This document shows, one piece after another, positions 23,681-33,093 of a stretch of DNA of 64,000 nt. The notes beneath the pieces are model-generated. The model saw only the letters and a list, made by a program, of their open reading frames with translations, was not told where the DNA came from and did not search any database. The stretch lies in contig CAZIKK010000010.1 of NCBI GenBank assembly GCA_964539975.1, positions 1-64,000 of the forward strand, written 5' to 3'. Origin of the DNA: 38-11 sp964539975. GTDB lineage: Bacteria > Bacillota > Clostridia > Tissierellales > Dethiosulfatibacteraceae. Numbering within the stretch: the stretch's first letter is position 1; every line of letters starts with the position of its first letter. A program made the translations under genes and the position numbers.

Positions 23681-25684
23681 TTACTTAATTAGAATTCCTC
23701 CGATGTCCGCAATCATTGGTCCAAAGACCAAAGCTACTATGGTCATCAACTTAATCAAAATATTGATTGATGGCCCGGAAGTGTCTTTGAATGGATCTCC
23801 CACTGTATCTCCTACAACAGCTGCTTTATGAGCATCGCTTCCTTTTCCACCGTGGGCACCGCCTTCAATGAATTTTTTCGCATTGTCCCATGCACCACCT
23901 GCGTTTGCCATGAAAATAGCCATTAGGACACCTGTAACCAACGCGCCTGCCAACAAGCCTCCCAAAGCTTCTTTTCCAAGGAGCAACCCGATCACTACGG
24001 GTACGATAACAGCCAACAGACCTGGAATCACCATTTCTTTCAATGCGGCAGCTGTACTGATGTCTACACATGTTTTATAGTCAGGCTTAACGGTTCCTTC
24101 CATGATACCAGGCATCTCACGGAACTGACGTCTAACTTCCTCAATCATTGAAAAGGCAGCTTTCCCAACTGCTTTCATTGTAATGGATGAGAATAGGAAA
24201 GGTAACATACCTCCAATCAACAACCCTGCTATCACTGTTGGTTCTGTTAGATTAATCACTGAAAGTTGAACTACTTGTGTATATGAAGCAAACAATGCCA
24301 AAGCTGTCAGTGCAGCTGAACCAATAGCAAATCCTTTTCCAATAGCTGCAGTCGTGTTTCCTACTGCATCTAGCCTATCCGTTATTTCTCTAACTTCTTT
24401 AGGCAGTTCGCACATTTCCGCAATTCCGCCTGCATTGTCCGCAATTGGTCCATAAGCATCAACTGCAATGGTCATCCCAGCAGTTGATAACATACCAACA
24501 GCTGCAAGGGCAATGCCGTATAGTCCTTTTGCCGTGTCCGCTGTTCCCCCAGAAGCATAGAAGGCCACTAAGATTCCAACTGCCAAAACAATCAATGGTA
24601 AAGCAGTTGATCCCATGCCTACTGACAAACCACTGATAATGTTGGTTGCAGGTCCTGTATTGGATTGATCTGCAATCTCTTTGACTGGTTTGAAGTCTGC
24701 TGAAGTGTAGTATTCTGTAATTTTCGCAATAATGATCCCTACTAATAATCCTGTAATAATTGCAATAAATGGTTGTATTGAATCAAGCACAAATCGGCTT
24801 AAGAAAAAAGCTGCCACGATAATGATCCCTGCACTGACATTTGTTCCCATATCCAACGATTTTTGTGGATTTGATTTTTCATCGCCACGTACAAAGAATG
24901 TCCCAATAATTGAAGCCAATATCCCTATCGAAGCAAGCATCAACGGAAACAAAGCTCCCTTCTCTCCATATGCTATCAAGCCAAGGGTAATGGCAGAAAT
25001 GATAGATCCCACATAGGATTCGAATAAGTCTGCACCCATTCCAGCAACGTCTCCAACATTGTCTCCAACATTGTCTGCTATAACTGCTGGGTTTCTTGGG
25101 TCATCTTCTGGAATACCTGCTTCAATCTTGCCAACCAAGTCAGCACCGACATCTGCCGCTTTTGTGTATATTCCACCACCAACACGGCCAAACAATGCAA
25201 TCGAAGAGGCTCCTAATGAAAATCCTGTTACAATTGCCGGGTCTTCAAACAAAATATACAGCGTTCCGACACCTAACAAACCAAGTCCTACAACAGCCAT
25301 ACCCATGACTGCGCCACCTGAAAAAGCAACAGACAGAGCTTTATTCATGCCTCCTTCTTTTGCAGCATTTGCCGTTCTTACATTAGCTTTCGTTGCCACT
25401 CTCATTCCAAAAAAGCCGGCAAGGGCTGAAAAAATTGCTCCTACCGCAAAACATATTGCTGTAAGCCAGTTAATCCCAAATCCTAAAATCAAGAATAACA
25501 CACTTGTGAAAACAGCAAGTGTCTTGTATTCTCTACTTAAAAAAGCCATGGCTCCTTCTTGAATGTAAGACGAAATCTCTTTCATCCGTTCAGTCCCCAC
25601 GTCAACTTTATTGATTGTCACAGCTTTATAATAAGCATATAATAAAGCGACAACACCCAGTATAGGTGCTATAATAAGTTCCAT
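23681..25684 (-). CDS. hppA: Membrane-bound ion-translocating pyrophosphatase
   Basis: A 667-residue, about 16-helix membrane pyrophosphatase that pumps H+ or Na+ with the energy of PPi. The PPi-binding motif DVGADLVGKIEAGIPEDDPRNP (about 185-206) and DNVGDNVGDVAGMGADLFESY are intact, as is the C-terminal DTVGDPFKDTSGPS. The cation-site segment reads GNTTAAIGKGFAIGSAALTAL; Ala rather than Lys after GNTTA marks the potassium-dependent subfamily. Whether Na+ or H+ is moved cannot be decided by eye. It follows secG by 30 bases and may share the glycolytic transcript. It is terminated by a strong hairpin. Confidence 0.93.
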   Translation of the reverse strand: MELIIAPILGVVALLYAYYKAVTINKVDVGTERMKEISSYIQEGAMAFLSREYKTLAVFTSVLFLILGFGINWLTAICFAVGAIFSALAGFFGMRVATKANVRTANAAKEGGMNKALSVAFSGGAVMGMAVVGLGLLGVGTLYILFEDPAIVTGFSLGASSIALFGRVGGGIYTKAADVGADLVGKIEAGIPEDDPRNPAVIADNVGDNVGDVAGMGADLFESYVGSIISAITLGLIAYGEKGALFPLMLASIGILASIIGTFFVRGDEKSNPQKSLDMGTNVSAGIIIVAAFFLSRFVLDSIQPFIAIITGLLVGIIIAKITEYYTSADFKPVKEIADQSNTGPATNIISGLSVGMGSTALPLIVLAVGILVAFYASGGTADTAKGLYGIALAAVGMLSTAGMTIAVDAYGPIADNAGGIAEMCELPKEVREITDRLDAVGNTTAAIGKGFAIGSAALTALALFASYTQVVQLSVINLTEPTVIAGLLIGGMLPFLFSSITMKAVGKAAFSMIEEVRRQFREMPGIMEGTVKPDYKTCVDISTAAALKEMVIPGLLAVIVPVVIGLLLGKEALGGLLAGALVTGVLMAIFMANAGGAWDNAKKFIEGGAHGGKGSDAHKAAVVGDTVGDPFKDTSGPSINILIKLMTIVALVFGPMIADIGGILIK

Positions 25685-25714
25685 CTTCAGTTACCCTCCA
25701 TTACGTTCATATAT

Positions 25715-25945
25715 TTATTGTATTGCGGCCAATACCAATGATACCACAATAAAAAGCACTGCAGATACCGTTGTCAATTTTTCTAGCAGCCCCTCATAAC
25801 TTCTTCCTTTACTTTTTCCCCAAAGTGACTCTGCGCCTCCAGCTATTTCACCTGATAGTCCGGCTGATTTTCCTGATTGCAACAGAATACTGGCGATCAA
25901 CACCAAACTTGCCATTATTAAAACGATCGATGCAAATATTTTCAA
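25715..25945 (-). CDS. secG: Preprotein translocase subunit SecG
   Basis: A 76-residue membrane protein with two helices (residues 3-20 and 54-74) and the conserved connecting loop SGKSAGLSGEIAGGAESLWG. It is an accessory subunit of SecYEG. The start is TTG at 25945, with an AAGGAGGTG site seven bases away. The position between eno and rnr is the usual Firmicutes synteny, although hppA and three cell-wall-type genes now lie between secG and rnr. Confidence 0.92.
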   Translation of the reverse strand: MKIFASIVLIMASLVLIASILLQSGKSAGLSGEIAGGAESLWGKSKGRSYEGLLEKLTTVSAVLFIVVSLVLAAIQ

Positions 25946-26038
25946 CTAATACACCTCCTTATCTGATTAACAGAAGTATTTTAACATAGCCCGGATTTAA
26001 AATCAACAAAAAGAATCTTATAAAACATCGAAATAACG

Positions 26039-26058
26039 AGGTGCTCCTGAGAGCACCT
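26039..26058 (-). terminator. Hairpin after eno
   Basis: AGGTGCTC and GAGCACCT form a stem with loop TCAG right after the eno stop on the minus strand. No good T-run follows, so it may only partly end the glycolytic transcript before secG. Confidence 0.5.
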
Positions 26059-26063
26059 TGCTT

Positions 26064-27356
26064 TTATTGATTTAAGTTATAGAAAGTATCCAGCCCCTTG
26101 TATTTGCCTGCAATTCCCAACTCATCTTCAATTCGTAACAGCTGATTGTATTTTGCTACACGATCAGATCTAGAGGGTGCTCCTGTTTTGATTTGCCCAG
26201 CGTTGACCGCTACTGCCAAATCCGCAATAGTAGCATCTGACGTCTCTCCTGAACGGTGTGAGATAACTGCTGTATAACCTGCTTGTTTTGCCATTTCGAT
26301 GGCGTCTAGCGTTTCTGTGATGGTGCCAATTTGATTTAGCTTAATCAGAATTGAATTGGCAATGCCATTGTTGATGCCTCTTGACAATCTTTCTGTATTG
26401 GTAACGAACAAATCGTCTCCAACCAATTGGATGCGAGTGCCCAGTCTTTCTGTCAGTAATTTCCAACCTTCCCAATCTTCTTCATCCAAACCATCTTCAA
26501 TAGAAACAATGGGATATTTATCAACCAATTCTTCGTAGTAAGTTACAAAAGCTTCTGGTGTGAAGGTTTTTCCTTCTCCTTTAAGCTCATAAGTGTTGGT
26601 TGTCCTGTCATAAAGCTCTGTTGCCGCCACATCCAGTGCCAACAAAACATCTTTGCCAGCCACATATCCTGCTTTGTCTATTGCTTCAACAATTGTCGCC
26701 AAAGCTTCTTCATTTGATGTGAGGTTTGGTGCAAATCCACCTTCGTCTCCAACAGAGGTATTCAATCCTTTTCCTTGCAACACTTTCTTTAAATTATGAA
26801 AAATCTCTGTTCCCATCCTAAGGGCTTCTTTAAAGGATTTGGCTCCAACAGGCATTACCATAAACTCTTGAATATCTACGTTGTTATCAGCATGTTCTCC
26901 ACCATTTAAAATATTCATCATGGGGACAGGCAGGGTTTTGCCATTAGGCCCTCCTAAATATTGGTATAAAGACAACCCGCGATCATTAGCGGTTGCCTTT
27001 GCACAAGCAATGGATACTCCAAGAATAGCGTTGGCTCCTAAATTGCTTTTATTAGGTGTCCCATCAAGATTGATCATCACATGATCAATCACCGCTTGTC
27101 TGGAGGCATCCATCCCGATAAGTTCAGGCGCAATCACTTCGTTGATGTTTTCAACAGCTTTTTCGACTCCTTTACCCAAATATCGATCTGGGTTGTTGTC
27201 TCTTAACTCCACGGCCTCAAAGGCTCCCGTTGAGGCCCCTGAAGGAACTGCTGCACTGCCATAACCGCCACTCTCCGTCCATACTTCCACTTCAACCGTA
27301 GGATTTCCTCTGGAATCTAAAATCTCTCTTGCATAAATATCGCTAATAATACTCAT
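26064..27356 (-). CDS. eno: Enolase
   Basis: A 430-residue glycolytic enzyme converting 2-phosphoglycerate to phosphoenolpyruvate. The start MSIISDIYAREILDSRGNPTVEVEV and the catalytic stretches PSGASTGAFEA, SVGDEGGFAPNL, SIEDGLDEEDW, LVGDDLFVTN, SILIKLNQIGT and SHRSGETSD are all conserved, giving the usual three Mg ligands (Asp, Glu, Asp) and the catalytic Lys. ATG at 27356 follows an AAAGGA site; the frame opens five codons earlier without one. It is the last enzyme of the cggR-gap-pgk-tpiA-gpmI-eno operon. Confidence 0.97.
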   Translation of the reverse strand: MSIISDIYAREILDSRGNPTVEVEVWTESGGYGSAAVPSGASTGAFEAVELRDNNPDRYLGKGVEKAVENINEVIAPELIGMDASRQAVIDHVMINLDGTPNKSNLGANAILGVSIACAKATANDRGLSLYQYLGGPNGKTLPVPMMNILNGGEHADNNVDIQEFMVMPVGAKSFKEALRMGTEIFHNLKKVLQGKGLNTSVGDEGGFAPNLTSNEEALATIVEAIDKAGYVAGKDVLLALDVAATELYDRTTNTYELKGEGKTFTPEAFVTYYEELVDKYPIVSIEDGLDEEDWEGWKLLTERLGTRIQLVGDDLFVTNTERLSRGINNGIANSILIKLNQIGTITETLDAIEMAKQAGYTAVISHRSGETSDATIADLAVAVNAGQIKTGAPSRSDRVAKYNQLLRIEDELGIAGKYKGLDTFYNLNQ

Positions 27357-27367
27357 TCCTTTACCTC

Positions 27368-28891
27368 TCATTCGTCTTTTATTTTAATAATGGATCTACC
27401 TGTCATTTCTTCTGGTTTATCTATTCCCATCAATGTCAATAAAGTTGGTGCTATATCAGCCAATCGGCCTTCTCTAAGCGTAATCTTCGGATCTGAAGTG
27501 ACTAAAATCAAAGGCACTTCATTTGTTGAGTGTTGCGTTAAGACCGATTGCTTGCTTTCGTCAATCATTTCTTCCGCATTTCCGTGATCAGCTGTTATGA
27601 TCATATTGTAGCCCTGCTCAATCACATGGTGGCTGATCTCTCCTATACACTGATCTACCGTTTCAATCGCTTTTATCGTTGCTTCCAGATCACCTGTATG
27701 TCCTACCATGTCTGCGTTAGCAAAATTCAGCACTACAAGATCATAATATTCTCTTTTTAATTGCTCCAGCATAGCTTCTTTCACTTCATAAGCGCTCATT
27801 TCCGGCTTCATATCGTAAGTCGCTACCTTTGGAGATGGTATCAACAGTCTGTCTTCTCCTACCACTGGCGGTTCGACCCCTCCATTGAAAAAAAAGGTGA
27901 CATGGGCGTATTTTTCTGTTTCCGCCAAACGAAGTTGTTTCAATCCATGGTTGCTGATGACTTCTCCCAATGTTTGATTAAGGTATTGTGGCTCGTAGGC
28001 AACCGAAACCCCTTTAATGGTCACATCGTATTGGGTCATCGTTACAAATTCCGTTTCGATGATGTCTCTTTCAAATCCTTTGAAATCGACATCCACAAAG
28101 GCACGTGTCAGTTGTCGAGCTCTATCTGGCCTGAAGTTCACAAATATAATGCTGTCATGATTTTCTATCTTTCCTTGAGGGTCCACAATAATGGGCCTAA
28201 TAAATTCATCGGTCACTCCCATTGCATAAGATGCTTCAATGCCTTCAACCGCATTTGCTTGTTGGTAACCTATACTTTCAGTCAAAGCCAAATAAGCCTC
28301 TTGAGTTCTTTCCCAACGATTGTCTCGATCCATTGCATAGTATCTCCCCATGACCGTAGCGATTTTCCCCTTACCGATGGCTGTCAATTGTCTTTCCAAT
28401 TCTCCTATAAATCCGGATCCACTTGTTGGGGGTACATCTCGACCGTCCATGAAACAATGTAAAAATATTTCTTCGACACCAGCTTCATTAGCTAGTCGAA
28501 TAAGTTGGTAAATATGCTCATTATGGGAGTGTACTCCTCCGTTTGACACCAGTCCCATGATATGCAATTTGCTGCCATGGTTTTTAACATTATCGAATGC
28601 CCTCTTAAAGGCAAGATTGTTCTTGCCATTCCCCATTTCTAAATCTTGAGTGATGCGTGTCAGCTCTTGGTATACAATTCTGCCAGCCCCTATATTCATG
28701 TGTCCTACTTCAGAATTGCCCATCTGCCCTGGAGGTAATCCCACATCTAATCCGCTTGTCTTGATGCTGGTGTGGGGGTACTCTTTGATTAGTCGATCAA
28801 AGTTTGGTGTGTTTCCTTTGAAAATAGCATTTCCTTCATAAGGTCGTCCTTGTCCCCATCCATCCAAAATTGTTAAAATTGTTGTTTTCAT
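27368..28891 (-). CDS. gpmI: 2,3-bisphosphoglycerate-independent phosphoglycerate mutase
   Basis: A 507-residue Mn-dependent, alkaline-phosphatase-fold enzyme that interconverts 3- and 2-phosphoglycerate. The catalytic Ser is in PPGQMGNSEVGHMNIGAGR near residues 54-70, and the metal ligands are in ILDGWG at the start, CFMDGRDVPPTSG, FNFRPDRARQ, NFANADMVGHTGD and TADHGNAEEM. It overlaps tpiA by four bases (ATGA) and is followed by eno after 11 bases, so the three are co-translated in one operon. Confidence 0.96.
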   Translation of the reverse strand: MKTTILTILDGWGQGRPYEGNAIFKGNTPNFDRLIKEYPHTSIKTSGLDVGLPPGQMGNSEVGHMNIGAGRIVYQELTRITQDLEMGNGKNNLAFKRAFDNVKNHGSKLHIMGLVSNGGVHSHNEHIYQLIRLANEAGVEEIFLHCFMDGRDVPPTSGSGFIGELERQLTAIGKGKIATVMGRYYAMDRDNRWERTQEAYLALTESIGYQQANAVEGIEASYAMGVTDEFIRPIIVDPQGKIENHDSIIFVNFRPDRARQLTRAFVDVDFKGFERDIIETEFVTMTQYDVTIKGVSVAYEPQYLNQTLGEVISNHGLKQLRLAETEKYAHVTFFFNGGVEPPVVGEDRLLIPSPKVATYDMKPEMSAYEVKEAMLEQLKREYYDLVVLNFANADMVGHTGDLEATIKAIETVDQCIGEISHHVIEQGYNMIITADHGNAEEMIDESKQSVLTQHSTNEVPLILVTSDPKITLREGRLADIAPTLLTLMGIDKPEEMTGRSIIKIKDE

Positions 28892-29646
28892 TTGGTTGCT
28901 CCAAAGGTCATCAAACGATAAAAATCCTCTGCTTTCAAACTCGCACCACCTACCAAAGCACCATCGATGTCTGATTCTGCCATCAATTCATCAATGTTAG
29001 ATGGTTTTACACTACCACCATATAGTATCTGTATGCTTTCCGAGACTTTTTTATCATATTGCGACGACACAACCTCTCTTATGAAGCCAGCCATTTTGTT
29101 AGCTTGTTTGCTAGTCGCTGTTCTCCCGGTGCCTATTGCCCACACTGGTTCATAGGCAATCACCACTTGACGCATGCCTTCTTCATCAACATCTTTTAAG
29201 GCTTCGATTAATTGACTTTTTACAATTCTCTCATGCATGTTGCCTTCTCTTTGGGCCAGTGATTCTCCTACGCATAAGATTGGATGCATGCCTTGTTTAA
29301 CAGCCATTTTTACTTTTTCATTAATAGATTTATTGGTCTCATTAAATAGTTGCCTTCGTTCCGAGTGACCTACAATAACATAAGCCACTTGAAGTTCTTT
29401 TAACATTTGAGGTGATATTTCTCCTGTATATGCACCCTTTAATTCGTGATGCATATTCTGGGCACCTAAAACGATAGGTGTCTCTTTGATTCTATCTCCT
29501 ACTAGGCTTAAAGCTGTGTAAGGCGGACAAATAACATATTCTCTATCTGCTGGCAAAACTCTTCCAACAAGGGCATCTATCAAGCTTTTACTTTCTATAA
29601 GGGTGTTGTTCATTTTCCAGTTGCCTGCTATTAATGGTTTTCGCAT
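28888..29646 (-). CDS. tpiA: Triosephosphate isomerase
   Basis: A 252-residue TIM barrel interconverting dihydroxyacetone phosphate and glyceraldehyde 3-phosphate. The catalytic Lys is in AGNWKMN (residue 11), the His in VIVGHSERRQLF near 96, the Glu in AYEPVWAIGTG near 168, and the mobile loop 6 sequence follows it. Phosphate-binding GGSVKPSN and GALVGGASL are near the C-terminus. The gene overlaps gpmI and follows pgk by 12 bases. Confidence 0.97.
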   Translation of the reverse strand: MRKPLIAGNWKMNNTLIESKSLIDALVGRVLPADREYVICPPYTALSLVGDRIKETPIVLGAQNMHHELKGAYTGEISPQMLKELQVAYVIVGHSERRQLFNETNKSINEKVKMAVKQGMHPILCVGESLAQREGNMHERIVKSQLIEALKDVDEEGMRQVVIAYEPVWAIGTGRTATSKQANKMAGFIREVVSSQYDKKVSESIQILYGGSVKPSNIDELMAESDIDGALVGGASLKAEDFYRLMTFGATK

Positions 29647-29658
29647 GATTTCTCCCTC

Positions 29659-30846
29659 CTATAAGTCTTCTATCGCTTCTATTCCAGGCAGAATCTTGCC
29701 TTCCATAAACTCGAGTGAAGCGCCGCCTCCAGTGGAAATATGCGTCATCTTCTGTGACAGACCCGCTTTCTCTACTGCTGCGGCACTATCTCCTCCTCCA
29801 ATAATGGAGATGGCTCCAGAGTCTGCAATTTTTTGTGCAATCTCATTTGTTCCCTGACAAAAGTTATCAAATTCAAATACTCCCATGGGACCATTCCATA
29901 TGATCGTTCCTGAATCCTCAATGGCTGCTCCAAAAAGAGTGATGGTTTTATCGCCTATATCCAGTCCCATGCAATCTTCTGGTATCTTATCATAATCAAC
30001 CACTTTGAAATCATCTGTATCTAAAAATTCTTTAGTTGCTTTGAAGTCAAGAGGTAACAATAGATTGGTTCCTGTCTCTTCTGCTTTTTTCATCAATGCT
30101 TCTGCAAGGGCCACTTTGTCTATTTCTAGCAATGATTTCCCCACAGGATAGCCTTTTGCTTTCAAAAAAGTGTATGCCATCCCTCCACCGATAAGCAAGT
30201 TATCGGCAATGTTCAATAGGTTTTCAATCACCCCTATCTTGTCAGAAACTTTTGCGCCTCCCAATATTGCTGTCAATGGCCTTTTAGGGTTTGTGAGGGC
30301 GCTTCCTATTGCCTCTAATTCTTTCCCTATCAAAAGTCCTGCTGCCGATGGTAAAAATTTGGCTACTCCAACGTTTGATGCGTGGCTTCGATGAGTTGTG
30401 CCAAATGCATCATTGATAAAAATATCACCCAAAGATGCCAACGATCGAGCGAATGCCTCTCCATTCTCTGTTTCTTCTTTTCTGAAACGAGTATTTTGAA
30501 GGAGCATTACTTCTCCAGGTATCATTCGATTAGCGCTTTCAACAACTCGCTCATTGACCACTTCATCTTCGTCTGCAAAAACCACTTCTTTAGACAACAA
30601 ATTTGCTAGTCGCTTTGCCACTGGTTCCAATGAATACTTTGTGTTAGGCTCTCCTTTTGGTCTGCCAAGATGAGACATGAGAATTACACTTCCCCCTTGG
30701 TCTAATATTGTATGAATCGTAGGCAAAGCCTCTTTGATTCTAATATCATTTGTTATGTTACCTTCTTCATCCAGAGGAACATTAAAGTCACATCTGATTA
30801 AAACGCGTTTCCCTTGAAAATCACAATGCTTTAATTCTTTTTTCAC
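29659..30846 (-). CDS. pgk: Phosphoglycerate kinase
   Basis: A 395-residue two-domain kinase making ATP from 1,3-bisphosphoglycerate. Typical substrate-side elements are RCDFNVPLD, MSHLGRPKG and FINDAFGTTHR. Nucleotide-side elements are AILGGAKVSDKIGV, LLIGGGMAYTF, NGPMGVFE and SIIGGGDSAAAVEK, and the end has HISTGGGASLEFMEG. It lies 60 bases downstream of gap, separated by a strong hairpin (30876-30900). Confidence 0.97.
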   Translation of the reverse strand: MKKELKHCDFQGKRVLIRCDFNVPLDEEGNITNDIRIKEALPTIHTILDQGGSVILMSHLGRPKGEPNTKYSLEPVAKRLANLLSKEVVFADEDEVVNERVVESANRMIPGEVMLLQNTRFRKEETENGEAFARSLASLGDIFINDAFGTTHRSHASNVGVAKFLPSAAGLLIGKELEAIGSALTNPKRPLTAILGGAKVSDKIGVIENLLNIADNLLIGGGMAYTFLKAKGYPVGKSLLEIDKVALAEALMKKAEETGTNLLLPLDFKATKEFLDTDDFKVVDYDKIPEDCMGLDIGDKTITLFGAAIEDSGTIIWNGPMGVFEFDNFCQGTNEIAQKIADSGAISIIGGGDSAAAVEKAGLSQKMTHISTGGGASLEFMEGKILPGIEAIEDL

Positions 30847-30875
30847 AAAATCCTCCTCATCTATTAAGACTAGAA

Positions 30876-30900
30876 AGTGCTGTAGGTTTTCTACAGCACT
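30876..30900 (-). terminator. Hairpin between gap and pgk
   Basis: A 10-bp perfect stem, AGTGCTGTAG with CTACAGCACT, followed by TTTCT, lies right after the gap stop. It probably causes partial termination or protects the 3' end of gap mRNA, making gap more abundant than the downstream genes. Confidence 0.65.
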
Positions 30901-30906
30901 CCATTT

Positions 30907-31914
30907 TTATATGGTGGCCAGATATTTAAGTGTTCTGACTAATTGAGCTGTATATGACATCTCATTGTCATACCAGGCAATGACTTTAAACATTTTCTTG
31001 CCATCCACTTCCAATACTGCTGTAGAAAGAGCATCAAACAAACTTCCGAATTTTGTTCCAATAATATCGCTAGAGACAATCGGATCTTCTGTGTAGCCAA
31101 ACGACTCATTTGCTGAATTCGCCATGGCTTCATTAACTGATTCAATCGTTGCGTCTTTTTCAAGTTCCACGACCAAATCAACGACTGATCCCGTTGCTAC
31201 AGGAACTCTCAAAGCAATGCCATCCAACCTACCATTCAATTCCGGCAAGACTTTACCCACTGCAGCTGCCGCACCTGTTGATGTTGGAACAATGTTTGCC
31301 GCCGCTGCCCGTCCTCTTCTTGAGTAAATGCCTGACTTGTGAGGCGTGTCCAATGTAGCTTGATCATTTGTATATGCGTGTACGGTTGTCATAAATCCTT
31401 TCACAATCCCAAATTGGTCATGAAGCACCTTTGCAACAGGAGCTAAACAATTTGTTGTGCAAGATGCGCCTGAAACCACTTGTTCACTTCCATCCAAAAC
31501 ATCATGATTCACGTTATACACGATGGTTTTCATATCTCCTTTTCCTGGTGCCGACAACAAGACTTTTTTAGCACCTGCCTTCAAGTGTTTTTCTGCATCC
31601 TCTTTTTTTGTAAAAAAGCCTGTGCATTCCAAAACCACATCAATACCAAGTTCTTTCCAAGGTAAGTTTTCTGGGTCTCTTTCCGAATAAATCTTAAATT
31701 CTTTACCATCCACGTAGATCTCATCATTTTTGTGTGAAATGTTGTCTGTCTTATATCTACCTTGTGACGTATCATACTTCAATAGATAAGCCAATGTTTC
31801 CGCATCTGTCAGGTCATTGATGGCTGCAATTTCGAAACTGCCATCGTCAAACATTTCCCTGAAGGCCAATCTCCCAATTCTTCCAAAACCATTGATCGCA
31901 ACTTTAATACTCAT
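30907..31914 (-). CDS. gap: Glyceraldehyde-3-phosphate dehydrogenase
   Basis: A 335-residue NAD-type GAPDH. The Rossmann start is KVAINGFGRIGRLAFREMFD, the catalytic Cys is in SGASCTTNCLAP near residue 153, the general-base His is in HAYTNDQ near 180, and substrate-binding loops AAANIVPTSTGAAAAVG and WYDNEMSYT are conserved. An Asp at the end of the second strand (AINDLTD) favours NAD over NADP. It is the first enzyme gene after its regulator cggR, 12 bases downstream. Confidence 0.97.
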   Translation of the reverse strand: MSIKVAINGFGRIGRLAFREMFDDGSFEIAAINDLTDAETLAYLLKYDTSQGRYKTDNISHKNDEIYVDGKEFKIYSERDPENLPWKELGIDVVLECTGFFTKKEDAEKHLKAGAKKVLLSAPGKGDMKTIVYNVNHDVLDGSEQVVSGASCTTNCLAPVAKVLHDQFGIVKGFMTTVHAYTNDQATLDTPHKSGIYSRRGRAAAANIVPTSTGAAAAVGKVLPELNGRLDGIALRVPVATGSVVDLVVELEKDATIESVNEAMANSANESFGYTEDPIVSSDIIGTKFGSLFDALSTAVLEVDGKKMFKVIAWYDNEMSYTAQLVRTLKYLATI

Positions 31915-31926
31915 AATCGTCTCTCC

Positions 31927-32952
31927 TTATAAATTTAATATTTCTCTTGCGGTTACTTCATCTGTAACCAGTGTATATTCTTTGTGATACTTTGAAAACG
32001 CATAAATCGCTTCTGCCTTATTGGTACCTGCCGCCACGCATATGGCATGTTTGATATTTTTCAAATCTGTCAGTGCCAGTCCTACTGTATCTGTATGGGT
32101 CACTGGCTGTCCTTTTTTGTTGAAATAATAGCCCAAAGACTCTGCAAAAGCTTTTTTTAGAAACAACTCGCTTTTCTTTAGCTCAGACAAGCCTCTCCTT
32201 TGCGCCATTTCTTCAGCTGTTCCAATTCCAAAAATAATCATGTCAATTCTTTTAATTTCATTCAACACATTTCGAATTTGCTCATTTTGCTTAAGCGCTT
32301 CAAGCACTTCAGAGCCAATATTGTCTGGTATGTGAAGTAATTTGTAAGTTGCTCCAATCCGATGGGCCATTTTAGCCGCTATGGAATTCGCTTGGATTTC
32401 TAGTTTTTCTCCCAATCCGCCTCTTCCGGGAACGATCATAACATTGGAAAATTTTTTGTCCATTTTTATTTCATCGGCAACCAAAGCCATTGTTGTTCCT
32501 CCCATGATGCCTATCCTCATATTGTCTGTCAAATGGTCCTCAATAATTCGAGCTGCTTTTTTGCCAAGATTTCTCCGTATGAAATCACTTTGATTATAAT
32601 CCCCTTCAACGATGCTCACTTTCTGAATTTGAAGTTTATCTCTGACTTTCAATTCCAAATCAGTGATTCCTTTCATGGTGTAGATCAACGATTCCACTTG
32701 TACGATTACTTGTTGTGCCGATTCTGTTAAATGCATACCTGCTGTATCGGACTCAACGAGAGAAAGTGTCCTTAACTTATCCGTCTCTGATCTGAGGGTT
32801 CGTTCGGACATTCCCATAGCCGATGCTAGCACTCTTCTTCCTACCGGTTGCAAGTTGTCGATCATTTTCATGATGTCATATCTTCTTAGGATTGTTTCCA
32901 TCATCTCCGGGGCAATTGTGTTTTGTATGGTTAGTATTTTTTCAAAATCCAC
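31927..32952 (-). CDS. cggR: Central glycolytic genes regulator (SorC/CggR family)
   Basis: A 341-residue repressor with an N-terminal helix-turn-helix (about residues 15-75, VGRRVLASAMGMSERTLRSETDKL) and a C-terminal sugar-phosphate-binding domain of the DeoR/SorC type (IGIMGGTTMALVADE; IFGIGTAEEMAQRRGL; ICVAAGTNKAEAI). In Bacillus subtilis CggR senses fructose-1,6-bisphosphate and represses gapA; identity here rests on family features plus the place directly ahead of gap. The start is GTG with a CGGAGG site. GGGAC half-sites lie just before the gene. Confidence 0.9.
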   Translation of the reverse strand: MDFEKILTIQNTIAPEMMETILRRYDIMKMIDNLQPVGRRVLASAMGMSERTLRSETDKLRTLSLVESDTAGMHLTESAQQVIVQVESLIYTMKGITDLELKVRDKLQIQKVSIVEGDYNQSDFIRRNLGKKAARIIEDHLTDNMRIGIMGGTTMALVADEIKMDKKFSNVMIVPGRGGLGEKLEIQANSIAAKMAHRIGATYKLLHIPDNIGSEVLEALKQNEQIRNVLNEIKRIDMIIFGIGTAEEMAQRRGLSELKKSELFLKKAFAESLGYYFNKKGQPVTHTDTVGLALTDLKNIKHAICVAAGTNKAEAIYAFSKYHKEYTLVTDEVTAREILNL

Positions 32953-32974
32953 CTGTACCTCCGGGTCTTTTTTT

Positions 32975-33034
32975 ATCCCATATATTCATTAAATGTCCCT
33001 TATTGATTATACTACTTCCTCTCCCAAATAACAA
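32975..33034 (-). promoter_or_regulatory. Promoter and CggR-like operator of the glycolytic operon
   Basis: On the minus strand TTGTTA (33034-33029), a 17-base spacer and TATAAT (33011-33006) form the promoter. Directly downstream (32999-32975) is GGGACATTTAATG followed by a second half-site TGGGAT, resembling the spaced GGGAC repeats bound by CggR. Another TGGGAC lies just upstream of the -35. This suggests autoregulation. Confidence 0.55.
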
Positions 33035-33073
33035 GTCCCATATGTCATACTAAACCATTCATTTCCTTTATAA

Positions 33074-33093
33074 AACCCAGCCTTAGCTGGGTT
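33074..33093 (-). terminator. Terminator of rpoN
   Basis: AACCCAGC and GCTGGGTT form a stem with a four-base loop overlapping the rpoN stop codon on the minus strand, followed by TTTTAT. Confidence 0.75.

Noticed and set aside
25059..25562. A 167-residue plus-strand open frame
   Set aside because: It is antisense to hppA; long shadow frames are common opposite membrane-protein genes.
27761..28462. A 233-residue plus-strand open frame
   Set aside because: It lies wholly antisense to the well-conserved gpmI, has no ribosome binding site and no recognisable composition.
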